A DNA stretch of 6,458 nt from an uncultured Candidatus Melainabacteria bacterium (GCA_934675225.1 CAKUQA010000078.1:1-6458); one strand, 5' to 3'. Counted from the first letter of the stretch, positions 1 to 5,789 are shown. Notes: generated by a model not told the origin, from the sequence alone. Numbers and translations are program-made.

Positions 1-1
1 G

Positions 2-436
2 CGCACTGCAGCGATTAACGCTTGTGGTGGTGATGATAAGTTTTTTGGAGTTTTAGGTTCGTCAGTGACAAGGTGTCTAAATCTAACAATGTCAATGACG
101 GGTTTGACCGAAAAAAAAGCTTCTGCACTGGGGTATACTCCTGTATCAGTATTTGTAACTAAAAATGATAAAGTCGGTTATATGCCTAATGTAAACAATA
201 TTACTTTAAAATTAATTGCAGATTACAATACAGGCAAGCTTTTGGGGGCTCAAGCCATAGGGGCAGGTGATGCAGATAAAAGAATTAATTCACTTGCTGC
301 TGCTCTACTTGCCGGAATGACTGTTAATGATTTTTATAAAAATGATTTAACTTATGCACCACCATTTTCCCCAACAATTGACCCGTTATTAAATGCTGCT
401 CAAATTTTGATGCATAAAGTTAAGTTTCAAGGTTAG
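2..436 (+). CDS. CoA-disulfide reductase-like FAD/NAD(P)H oxidoreductase, C-terminal part (5' end outside window)
   Basis: The frame is open from base 2 and ends at TAG 434-436, giving the last 144 residues of a protein that begins left of the window; an ATG at 65 is internal to the domain and not the start. The residues match the end of the NAD(P)/FAD part (TAAINACGG) followed by the pyridine nucleotide-disulfide oxidoreductase dimerisation domain (PF02852): a GVLGSSVTR..LT..MTGLTEKKA stretch, then GKLLGAQAIG, and near the end LTYAPPFSP..DPLLNAAQ. In the CoA-disulfide reductase / NADH oxidase group this YAPPFSP segment supplies a tyrosine to the partner subunit's active site. The redox-active cysteine lies in the missing N-terminal part, so CoA-disulfide reductase, NADH oxidase and NADH-dependent persulfide reductase cannot be told apart. 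The protein stops soon after the dimerisation domain, so there is no fused rhodanese domain. Its 3' end overlaps the convergent minus-strand gene by 17 bp. Confidence 0.88.
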   Translation, partial: RTAAINACGGDDKFFGVLGSSVTRCLNLTMSMTGLTEKKASALGYTPVSVFVTKNDKVGYMPNVNNITLKLIADYNTGKLLGAQAIGAGDADKRINSLAAALLAGMTVNDFYKNDLTYAPPFSPTIDPLLNAAQILMHKVKFQG

Positions 437-1718
437 AAATGTATTTAGCAACGCCTTCCCCCATTGAAAAACAACTTGCTTGAACTCTTAAAGCCCCTTG
501 TGCCATGAAATCCGCAGAAATACATCTCCCTACGACAAATAAGTTGTCAATATCGTCTGACATCAAGCTTTCTATTGGTAAAGTATAATCTTTAACAAGT
601 TCCAAAGTTGAACTGTCTCTGTCTTTTGAGTGAACATCAACCGGATAATTTGAGACAACAACCGGATGCGCAAATTTTTTACCCGATTTTACATCATCAA
701 TTGTGTAGACATATTTGCCTTTTATGCGTCTAGATACCCGTATACCCAGCATATCAGCAATATTTGAAATATATGAGTTCTCAAATCCGATAAAATATTT
801 TCTACAAAAATCAGCAAGTCTAAAAATATTTTTTCTCGCTAATTGTAATGCTTTTGACATGTTTGCTACATCTAAAGTTTTTGTGTAATCTATTATGCGA
901 GGGCAGTTAAATGCAATAGTAGAAGGCATTCCGGCTACTGTAAATATCTGAAAATAGTTTCTGTCATGGTCTTTTAGTATCCCTTTTTGTACCGCATCAT
1001 CAAATAATGGTGCTAAAGCCCATTGTTTACCTTTATCCCAAGTGTATGCTGTTGATAGATGAATAAAACCATTTATATTTTCTACAGTGGTTACGTTCCT
1101 ATCTTTGTCAAAATCTTTTAACCAATTTGCAAAACGCGGAACGTCAATACCACCCATCATAAATCTTAAACTAACAGGTTGATTTTCATTTTTTTCTTCT
1201 AAAAATTTACAATTACAAAGTTTTCCAATTTCGCAATTGCCGGTTGCATCAATTATATATTTCGCTCCGATAGATACCAATAAATCCTTATTATAGTTTT
1301 CTATCTTATCGTTATATACAGATAACATTTCTTTTGAAATAATTACTCCGCAAAGTTTATTTTCTTTAATTATTACGTCTCTGATATGGCAATCAAAGTA
1401 TACTTCAACATTAGCTCTTGCCATAAGCGTATCTAATGCAATTTTAGTCAACTCAGGATTAAACCACCCTTTGTTTCCTTGATATGTCGCTTGCCCACCA
1501 ATAGAGTGCAATTCCGCAACCAATTCATTATAAAAATTTGTATTAATTTGGTGTTCACCGGATTTCATGGCAGGTACAACAAGAGCAGAGGTTATTGTAC
1601 CTCCTAAATGAATATTTTTTTCAATTAAAAGAGTTTTAAGTCCTAATTTCCCAGCAGTATATGCAGCTGCACAACCGGCAGTTCCGCCTCCAACAACTAT
1701 TAAATCATATTTATCCAT
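420..1718 (-). CDS. FAD-dependent oxidoreductase (PF12831 FAD_oxidored-type flavoprotein)
   Basis: A 432-residue flavoprotein, full length for this family. The N-terminus carries a Rossmann dinucleotide-binding fold: DLIVVGGGTAG (residues 5-15) with GxGxxG-type glycines and the ribose-binding acid in LLIEKN (30-35), followed by LGGTITSAL. A second FAD element, YIIDATGN, lies at 154-161, and the C-terminal FAD-binding strand LFVVGRCISAD at 393-403 precedes QGALRVQASC. The segment LGIRVSRRIKGKY (324-336) is characteristic of this family, in which many members are annotated only as FAD-dependent oxidoreductases; the substrate cannot be read from sequence. No signal peptide or membrane segment is visible, so it is probably cytosolic. 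Upstream, 56 bp separates it from the pseudopilin stop. No Shine-Dalgarno precedes the ATG, and a promoter ends 8 nt before it, so the message may be leaderless. Convergent overlap with the preceding flavoprotein gene is 17 bp. Confidence 0.9.
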   Translation of the reverse strand: MDKYDLIVVGGGTAGCAAAYTAGKLGLKTLLIEKNIHLGGTITSALVVPAMKSGEHQINTNFYNELVAELHSIGGQATYQGNKGWFNPELTKIALDTLMARANVEVYFDCHIRDVIIKENKLCGVIISKEMLSVYNDKIENYNKDLLVSIGAKYIIDATGNCEIGKLCNCKFLEEKNENQPVSLRFMMGGIDVPRFANWLKDFDKDRNVTTVENINGFIHLSTAYTWDKGKQWALAPLFDDAVQKGILKDHDRNYFQIFTVAGMPSTIAFNCPRIIDYTKTLDVANMSKALQLARKNIFRLADFCRKYFIGFENSYISNIADMLGIRVSRRIKGKYVYTIDDVKSGKKFAHPVVVSNYPVDVHSKDRDSSTLELVKDYTLPIESLMSDDIDNLFVVGRCISADFMAQGALRVQASCFSMGEGVAKYISNLET

Positions 1719-1726
1719 AATTTATT

Positions 1727-1755
1727 ATTATAAATTATCAGCAATAATAGTGCAA
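1727..1755 (-). promoter_or_regulatory. Sigma70-like promoter for the FAD oxidoreductase, positioned for leaderless transcription
   Basis: On the minus strand, TTGCAC (1755-1750), a 17-nt spacer and a perfect TATAAT (1732-1727) are followed by only 8 nt before the ATG at 1718. Initiation about 7 nt after the -10 would fall at or one base before the start codon. The -35 shares only TTG with consensus, and the surroundings are AT-rich, so the -10 is the main support. Confidence 0.5.
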
Positions 1756-1774
1756 AATAATTAAATTATATTAA

Positions 1775-2428
1775 TTATAGTCTAATCGGATAATCTTTAG
1801 CAATTTCAAAGCCATCCCCAACAATTAGTGCTGTGCAACCTTCATCCGATACAACTATTGGGGTTTTACAACGTTGAACTCTTATCTCTCTGGTAATATT
1901 ATTTATTGCCCAATTGATATTTCCATCAGGATATAATACAAAAACTTTTTTACCTAAAGCACTTTTAATATTTTCTTCATTTTCTCCAATTTCACTAATA
2001 TCTTTTGCTTTCGGATAAAACCAAATATATGTTCCTGACCAGTTGTTAGTTGTAACTGTATCCCTTCTTAAACGCCAAAAATAGAATGCAGAACCATCTT
2101 GCAGATAAACAAATACTCCGGAAGTACCTTTTTTAATATCCATAATTTGCATGTATGGTTTATAGTATTTTTCAATCATATCGACAGCAGCATCAGGGGA
2201 ATTAGGTTCAAAATTTTCACGCAAACCATATCCGTCACTACCTATAACTCCACTATCCATATTAATTTGTTCATTTGCATTTAACAATGTATTAACTATT
2301 TTTTTTAAAGAGGTTGTTACAACTTGTTTTCTATGATTGGCAATAAGTGTAGGTATAGTCAAAGCAGCAACAACGCCTATAATTCCAAGTGTTATTAAAA
2401 CTTCTGCTAATGTAAAACCTTTTTTCAT
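1775..2428 (-). CDS. Type IV pilin / type II secretion pseudopilin-like protein (prepilin N-terminal methylation motif)
   Basis: A 217-residue prepilin-like protein. I start it at the ATG at 2428 rather than an ATG 10 codons upstream, because a strong AAGGGAGGT Shine-Dalgarno lies just before it and because the class III signal peptide then has its usual form: a short basic leader MKKG, cleavage expected between G4 and F5, then F-T-L-A-E with the conserved Glu at +5, and a hydrophobic helix to about residue 30 (LITLGIIGVVAALTIPTLIA). Known biology: such proteins are cleaved and N-methylated by a prepilin peptidase and assemble from the inner membrane. The rest is a soluble domain with aromatic beta-strand-like segments (FYFWRL, YIWFYPK, KVFVLYPDG) and exactly two cysteines (C187, C198), which could form a C-terminal disulfide. 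No pilus or secretion assembly genes are nearby, so it is a solitary subunit, probably one of several in the genome; pilus versus secretion use cannot be decided. Confidence 0.88.
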   Translation of the reverse strand: MKKGFTLAEVLITLGIIGVVAALTIPTLIANHRKQVVTTSLKKIVNTLLNANEQINMDSGVIGSDGYGLRENFEPNSPDAAVDMIEKYYKPYMQIMDIKKGTSGVFVYLQDGSAFYFWRLRRDTVTTNNWSGTYIWFYPKAKDISEIGENEENIKSALGKKVFVLYPDGNINWAINNITREIRVQRCKTPIVVSDEGCTALIVGDGFEIAKDYPIRL

Positions 2429-2431
2429 AAT

Positions 2432-2440
2432 ACCTCCCTT
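2432..2440 (-). promoter_or_regulatory. Ribosome binding site fixing the pseudopilin start
   Basis: AAGGGAGGT on the minus strand ends 3 nt before the ATG at 2428. It is the strongest Shine-Dalgarno in the window and lies inside the longer reading frame, so it argues against the upstream ATG at 2458. The spacing is short. Confidence 0.7.
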
Positions 2441-2483
2441 TGTAAAGTATTTATACAATATAATATACTATATACTCTAATAA

Positions 2484-2511
2484 TAGACGAATATGTCAAT
2501 AATATTATAAT
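2484..2511 (+). promoter_or_regulatory. Candidate promoter of the small HTH gene, sharing its -10 with the divergent promoter
   Basis: On plus, TAGACG (2484-2489, four matches to TTGACA), a 16-nt spacer and a perfect TATAAT (2506-2511). The -10 lies inside ATTATAAT (2504-2511), which is its own reverse complement and so also supplies TATAAT on the minus strand. The expected leader to the ATG at 2569 is about 50 nt. Confidence 0.4.
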
Positions 2512-2532
2512 ATACCCTATAAATTGTCAATA
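2494..2532 (+). repeat. Direct repeat TGTCAATA, two copies 31 bp apart in the divergent intergenic region
   Basis: TGTCAATA occurs at 2494-2501 and 2525-2532, start-to-start 31 bp, close to three helical turns; a weaker match TATCAATT lies at 2534-2541. Both perfect copies contain the TTGACA of the minus strand, so they may simply be duplicated -35 boxes, or operator half-sites read by a regulator such as the adjacent HTH protein. Confidence 0.4.
2504..2530 (-). promoter_or_regulatory. Candidate pseudopilin promoter with palindromic -10
   Basis: On minus, a perfect TTGACA (2530-2525) is followed by a 15-nt spacer and TATAAT (2509-2504), or by a 17-nt spacer and TAATAT (2507-2502). A second perfect TTGACA lies at 2499-2494 with weaker -10 choices downstream (AGTATA at 17 nt, TATATA at 19 nt). 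Either start would give a 5' leader of roughly 35-70 nt ahead of the pseudopilin Shine-Dalgarno. Confidence 0.45.
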
Positions 2533-2568
2533 TTATCAATTATTAGTAAGATTTAACAAGAGGTAAAT

Positions 2569-2793
2569 ATGTCAGGGCGAGAATTTGTTAAAATTTTACT
2601 AGCTAAAGAGAGTATGACAATTAAAGAATTGGCTAAATTAGCAACAGAGAATAGCGATAAAAAATTTACTTTAGATGGACTTTCTCATAAAATGAGACTT
2701 GGAACTTTGCGTTTTGACGATGCAGAATTTTTTGCAAAACTTCTTGGATATGAAATTTCATTAAGAAAATTAGATAGTGGTAATCAAAATTAA
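2569..2793 (+). CDS. Small helix-turn-helix DNA-binding protein (lambda-repressor-like fold)
   Basis: A 74-residue protein. The order of helices fits a minimal HTH domain: REFVKILLAKESM (helix 1), TIKELAKLAT (residues 17-26, helix 2 with the T..ELA pattern common in XRE/Cro proteins), an extended turn NSDKKF, TLDGLSHKMRLG (34-45, likely recognition helix), then FDDAEFFAKLLGYEISL (49-65) ending in the LGYE motif seen in many small phage- or mobile-element-like HTH proteins. There is no effector or dimerisation domain beyond this, so it is probably a stand-alone DNA-binding protein. The start has a good Shine-Dalgarno, AGAGG, 5 nt before the ATG. It is divergent from the pseudopilin and convergent with the tRNA methyltransferase gene, 25 bp away. 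A regulatory link to the pseudopilin is suggested only by position. Confidence 0.72.
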   Translation: MSGREFVKILLAKESMTIKELAKLATENSDKKFTLDGLSHKMRLGTLRFDDAEFFAKLLGYEISLRKLDSGNQN

Positions 2794-2801
2794 ACCACTA
2801 T
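2774..2801. terminator. Weak hairpin between convergent genes, possible terminator
   Basis: ATAGTGGT (2774-2781) pairs with ACCACTAT (2794-2801) across a 12-nt loop, giving an 8-bp stem that spans the HTH stop codon. No T-run follows on plus; on minus the sequence after the stem is CTAATTTTCTT, a poor T-tract. It sits in the only gap between two convergent genes, which is its main support. Confidence 0.35.
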
Positions 2802-2818
2802 AACGTAACGATATATAC

Positions 2819-4081
2819 TCATAATATTTTATTGTCTTTTTTATAATTTTTTATGAACTTTGTACTAGAAATAAGATTTGAATTTTCAACTTCGATTTTA
2901 TGAGCATTTATAATCGCCTCATTATCGAGCGTTAAATTTTCGTCACGATAAAATATACCTGCTCTAGTTTTCATAAGCCCTAAATCGTATTCTGAGAGGT
3001 CATGTATAATTTTATTATTAATTAATGTATTGTTTTGTTCTGTTTTTGTTTCACAAGAGCTTTTGATTGCAACAGTGCCTGTGTATTTATTTTGACTTTC
3101 TGAATAAATTTTTTTAACGGTAAAACCTGCATTCAAAAAAGCATTTCTTATTTGTGCAGAGTTTGAATAAGTTAAAATCATACCATTATCTTCTAAGTGG
3201 TCATATAAAAGCTTAAAAAAATCAATTGACCATAGACATGGGCACTTTATTGGTGTAAAAGCATCCAAAAATACAAAATTATACATAGTATTATCATTTT
3301 TTATAACTTGTCTTGCATCATTGATTTCTAAGTCGAAATTAAAATCTAGTAATTTAAGGGCTTTAGAAGCGTTTTTATACCCTTTAGATAGATACTTATA
3401 ATATATATTATGTAAGAAGCCTTTTAATCGCTCTACAGGGGTATAAATAGACCTTTGATTTCGATAAAATTCATATAAACGTATAATTTCTTCGTCAAAA
3501 AACTGTTGATATTTTTTATCTTTTAAAATGGAAATTGTATCATTATCAATTTGGTCAAATATTTTTTTAAGCAATACAATATTTACTTCTTTTTTTAGTT
3601 TGTATTTTGATGAAGCTTTTGTTGCAAGCATTTTTCTAATTTTTTCTTGTTGGAATATTAATTCGTTTTTAGAATTCAATTTTGCAATATTTTTTTCGTA
3701 ATTTTTAAAGATCGGAGATAAAGTTGCTAAAATTTTATCCGTATCTACAGCTTTTATAAATATTTTATATTTTTCGTTATTGGTATATAGCTTATCGATA
3801 GTTTTATTATTTAAAACATTATTTGTATATATCGTATCGTTATAGATAAAATTTAATAAATTATTTAAAAAACTTTTTGTGTTGTATCCAATTCCAAAAC
3901 AAATATCTAAAATTTTTATTTCAGAATTTTTTTTCAAAAAATTTTCAAAATTAGATGGAATAATAAATTTTTCATAAGCTTCTGTTAAAGCTCCATAAGT
4001 TGAATGATAAATATCATTAGCTTCCGGAGAGAATAAACCGACAGAGCCGTCGTTTGTAAAATATGGGTGTAATTCGTACAT
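2819..4081 (-). CDS. Standalone MnmC2/MnmD-type SAM-dependent tRNA methyltransferase (PF05430) with Lys/Asn-rich insertion
   Basis: A 420-residue protein related to the methyltransferase half of MnmC, which methylates the aminomethyl group on wobble uridine (nm5U to mnm5U) in tRNA. Visible landmarks are the N-terminal substrate region LHPYFTNDGSVGLFSPE (4-20) with IYHSTYGALTEA; SAM motif I LDICFGIGYN (58-67); a motif II-like AVDTDKI (111-117); LHNIYYKYLS (223-232); NDARQVI (254-260); the family signature FVFLDAFTPIKCPCLW (269-284); LEDNGMILTYSNSAQIR (296-312); AGFTVKK (318-324); and a C-terminal TRAGIFYRDENL (372-383). The FAD oxidase domain of bifunctional MnmC is absent, as in Aquifex-type DUF752 enzymes, so unless another enzyme removes the carboxymethyl group the substrate is presumably nm5U. 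Typical single-domain members are around 250-310 residues; roughly residues 120-215 form an extra charged Lys/Asn/Glu-rich helical stretch. The gene is extremely AT-rich. It is probably leaderless (see its promoter). Confidence 0.82.
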   Translation of the reverse strand: MYELHPYFTNDGSVGLFSPEANDIYHSTYGALTEAYEKFIIPSNFENFLKKNSEIKILDICFGIGYNTKSFLNNLLNFIYNDTIYTNNVLNNKTIDKLYTNNEKYKIFIKAVDTDKILATLSPIFKNYEKNIAKLNSKNELIFQQEKIRKMLATKASSKYKLKKEVNIVLLKKIFDQIDNDTISILKDKKYQQFFDEEIIRLYEFYRNQRSIYTPVERLKGFLHNIYYKYLSKGYKNASKALKLLDFNFDLEINDARQVIKNDNTMYNFVFLDAFTPIKCPCLWSIDFFKLLYDHLEDNGMILTYSNSAQIRNAFLNAGFTVKKIYSESQNKYTGTVAIKSSCETKTEQNNTLINNKIIHDLSEYDLGLMKTRAGIFYRDENLTLDNEAIINAHKIEVENSNLISSTKFIKNYKKDNKIL

Positions 4082-4087
4082 GTTACT

Positions 4088-4116
4088 ATTTTACCCCATA
4101 ATCAGAAATATTTCAA
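4088..4116 (-). promoter_or_regulatory. Sigma70-like promoter of the tRNA methyltransferase, positioned for leaderless transcription
   Basis: On minus, TTGAAA (4116-4111, five matches to consensus), a 17-nt spacer and TAAAAT (4093-4088, five matches) end 6 nt before the ATG at 4081. The start site would then be at the A of the ATG. The only purine-rich run, GGGG at 4097-4094, lies 12 nt from the ATG within the promoter spacer and is too far to be a good Shine-Dalgarno. Confidence 0.6.
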
Positions 4117-4141
4117 AATGTTACAAGTTTTAAAATAGTGA

Positions 4142-4320
4142 AATAACAATGAAGAAATTGTAAATGCTCACAAAGTCGGTGAGCGTAACGGGAACAAATA
4201 GTATACGAATTTGACAAATATAACAATGGAGCTGCAGCAATTAGAAAGTATAATCATGATGATATTCAATCCGGCACACTTAGAAATGTTGATGGACCCC
4301 CGAAATATCACGGGAAATAA
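4142..4320 (+). pseudogene. Possible frameshifted gene remnant in the gap upstream of thrB (unrecognised)
   Basis: The 309-bp gap 4082-4390 has no intact gene. Within it, one frame reads NNNEEIVNAHKVGERNGNK from 4142 to a TAG at 4199, and the frame one base back continues VYEFDKYNNGAAAIRKYN at 4201-4254, then through LRNVDGPPKYHGK to TAA 4318-4320. One missing base near 4199 would join them into about 58 protein-like codons with soluble, charged composition. There is no ATG in frame at the left end, so the 5' part of any gene would already be lost. GC is about 36% (64 of 180 bases in 4141-4320), well above the methyltransferase gene beside it. I do not recognise the family. A 6-bp hairpin, GCTCAC (4166-4171) with GTGAGC (4179-4184), lies inside, without a T-run. 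It could be chance; the support is the codon-like look of the second frame. Confidence 0.33.
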
Positions 4321-4355
4321 TAAATTGTAAAGAATATAGCTTTTTAATTTATTCT

Positions 4356-4364
4356 TGGTATAAT
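4356..4364 (+). promoter_or_regulatory. Extended -10 promoter of thrB
   Basis: TGGTATAAT: a perfect TATAAT (4359-4364) with the TG of an extended -10. No good -35 lies 16-18 nt upstream, as is usual for extended -10 promoters. The start would be near 4371, giving a leader of about 20 nt that includes the AAAGG ribosome binding site (4375-4379, a rather long 11 nt from the ATG). Confidence 0.6.
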
Positions 4365-4390
4365 TGTTTTATTGAAAGGTAAAAGATTAT

Positions 4391-5332
4391 ATGAAGATAA
4401 GTGTAAAAGTTCCTGCAACTACTGCAAACATAGGTCCTGGATTTGATTGTCTCGGGATGGCGTTACCTATTTATAATACAATCACTATTGAGGAAACAGT
4501 TCTTCCCGGTACAGGTATCGAAATAAATGCAATATCAGAAGATTCTTCTGCTGATGATTTGATGTTTGAACATATTCCAATGGATGAAACCAGTATTATA
4601 TACAAAGCTGTTGAACTTTTATACAACTCAATTGGACAAACTCCAAGTGAATTAAAGATTACGGTACAGTCCCAAATTCCTATTGCAAGAGGATTGGGAA
4701 GCAGTGCTTCCGTTATTGTAGGAGGTCTTTTGGCAGCAAATGAACTTTTAGGCAGACCTGCTGATGAAGTTGCTCTATTATCAATTGCGACAGAAGTAGA
4801 AGGACATCCGGATAATGTTACTCCTGCAATAGTTGGAGGACTTTGTATAACTTCTTTAGAGGACGATGGCTCTATTCTTTATCGCAAATTGAATTGGCCT
4901 GAGGAATGGAATATAACTGTTTGTATTCCGGATTATGAACTGTCTACAGATATTTCTCGTTCTGTTTTACCCAAAGAAGTTCCTATGGAAGATGCAGTGT
5001 TTAATGCAAAACGTCTTGCGATGTTTATTGATGCAGTTAACACTAAAGATGCAGAATTAATGAAATATGCTTTGCAAGATAAACTACATCAACCATATAG
5101 AATGAAGCTTGTTCCTGGGCTAGATAAAATTATTGAAAATTTAAAACATGAAGAAAATGTTTTAGGATGCGTTTTAAGTGGAGCCGGACCAGCTATTATT
5201 GTTATTTCTCAGAAAAACGGATTAGACAAAATTAAATCCATAGTAAAAGATACTTGGGAGGATATGAATGTTAAGGTTAATATAATGACTCTCCCTGTAG
5301 AACCTCATGGAGCTCAAATTTTAAGCGAGTAA
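4391..5332 (+). CDS. thrB: Homoserine kinase
   Basis: A 313-residue GHMP-family kinase, the usual length for ThrB. It phosphorylates L-homoserine with ATP to O-phospho-L-homoserine, the step before threonine synthase, in the cytosol. All family motifs are present and in order: motif 1 VPATTANIGPGFDCLGMAL (7-25), the ATP phosphate-binding loop PIARGLGSSAS (97-107), the EGHPDNVTPA segment (137-146), and motif 3 LGCVLSGAGPA (258-268). TANIGPGFDCLG and EGHPDN together separate homoserine kinase from mevalonate and galactokinase relatives. The ATG is right at the conserved start (MKISVKVPATTAN), so no alternative is needed. Neither hom nor thrC is adjacent, so the gene is outside a thr operon here. 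The next reading frame begins 7 nt after its stop, suggesting co-transcription with the HEPN-like gene. Its GC content is clearly higher than the upstream methyltransferase gene. Confidence 0.96.
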   Translation: MKISVKVPATTANIGPGFDCLGMALPIYNTITIEETVLPGTGIEINAISEDSSADDLMFEHIPMDETSIIYKAVELLYNSIGQTPSELKITVQSQIPIARGLGSSASVIVGGLLAANELLGRPADEVALLSIATEVEGHPDNVTPAIVGGLCITSLEDDGSILYRKLNWPEEWNITVCIPDYELSTDISRSVLPKEVPMEDAVFNAKRLAMFIDAVNTKDAELMKYALQDKLHQPYRMKLVPGLDKIIENLKHEENVLGCVLSGAGPAIIVISQKNGLDKIKSIVKDTWEDMNVKVNIMTLPVEPHGAQILSE

Positions 5333-5339
5333 GATTTTT

Positions 5340-5730
5340 ATGGATAAGATTAACAATAACTAGTCTTGATGAAATCATAGAAAGATATTATCGAGAAAGC
5401 TATGATCACGCTATTCGGGATGCTATGATTCAAAGATTTGAATATACATATTCTTTGTTAGTGAAATTTTTAAATCGTTTTTTGAAACGTATGCTACCGG
5501 AAATGGAAGATAATTTGTCTTTTAATGAAATTATTCGTGAAAGCAATAGATTTGGTTTATTAAAGACTGATTTAGAAACTTGGACAGTATATAGACAAAA
5601 AAGGAATATGTCCTCACAGACTTATGACGAAGAAATTGCTAAAAGTATAGTCATTGTTATTTATAATTTTAGAGAAGAAGTACATTTTTTACTAGAACAA
5701 TTGAAAAAAATTGTGATGATTGATTTATAA
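5340..5730 (+). pseudogene. HI0074-type nucleotidyltransferase substrate-binding (HEPN) protein, N-terminally frameshifted, motif His lost
   Basis: The body (5425-5730, 101 residues from an internal ATG) matches the HI0074 / NTase_sub_bind family (PF08780): RDAMIQRFEYTYSL, NEIIRESNRFGLL, then W..YRQKRNMSSQTYDEEIA. The same frame runs back without a stop to 5281 but has no ATG before 5425. The first 28 codons of this extension (WIRLTITSLDEIIERYYRES, then YDHAIRDA) are family-like. The likely original start is ATG 5340, 7 nt after thrB, which is one base out of frame and stops at TAG 5361; dropping one base around 5344-5347 gives MDRLTITSLDEII and a protein of about 130 residues, the normal length. 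The family's RX4-6H motif (RN..SH) reads RNMSSQ, CAG replacing CAT/CAC, so the conserved His is gone. Known role: HEPN partners of MNT nucleotidyltransferases form toxin-antitoxin-like pairs. No MNT gene is adjacent. A sequencing error, or translation from 5425 giving a short protein, remain possible. Confidence 0.68.
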
Positions 5731-5737
5731 GATTAAA

Positions 5738-5773
5738 AAGAGGTTCTTTTTAGGAGAACCTCTTATATTTTTT
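5738..5773. terminator. Strong bidirectional Rho-independent terminator
   Basis: AAGAGGTTCT (5738-5747) pairs perfectly with AGAACCTCTT (5755-5764) around a 7-nt loop, extendable by G-U pairs. On plus it is followed by ATATTTTTTG; on minus the sequence after the stem is TTTAATC, continuing the run from CTTTTT. It lies 8 nt past the HEPN-like gene's stop and 17 nt past the convergent gene's stop, so it serves both transcripts. Confidence 0.9.
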
Positions 5774-5789
5774 GTTAACTTGTTATTTA

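Noticed and set aside
1757..1778. ATAATTAA / TTAATTAT inverted repeat at the pseudopilin stop as terminator
   Set aside because: The stem is only A-T pairs in very AT-rich DNA and is followed by a poor T-run, so chance is a sufficient explanation.
2099..2284. 61-codon plus-strand reading frame
   Set aside because: It lies wholly inside the pseudopilin gene on the opposite strand, has no ribosome binding site and no protein-family look.
2429..2458. Upstream ATG at 2458 as pseudopilin start (adds MYKYFTKGGI)
   Set aside because: It would lengthen the prepilin leader and place the strong Shine-Dalgarno inside the coding region; the ATG at 2428 gives the canonical MKKG leader.
4166..4184. GCTCAC/GTGAGC hairpin as terminator or structured RNA
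   Set aside because: A 6-bp stem without a T-run or further paired elements; it does not resemble a riboswitch or tRNA.
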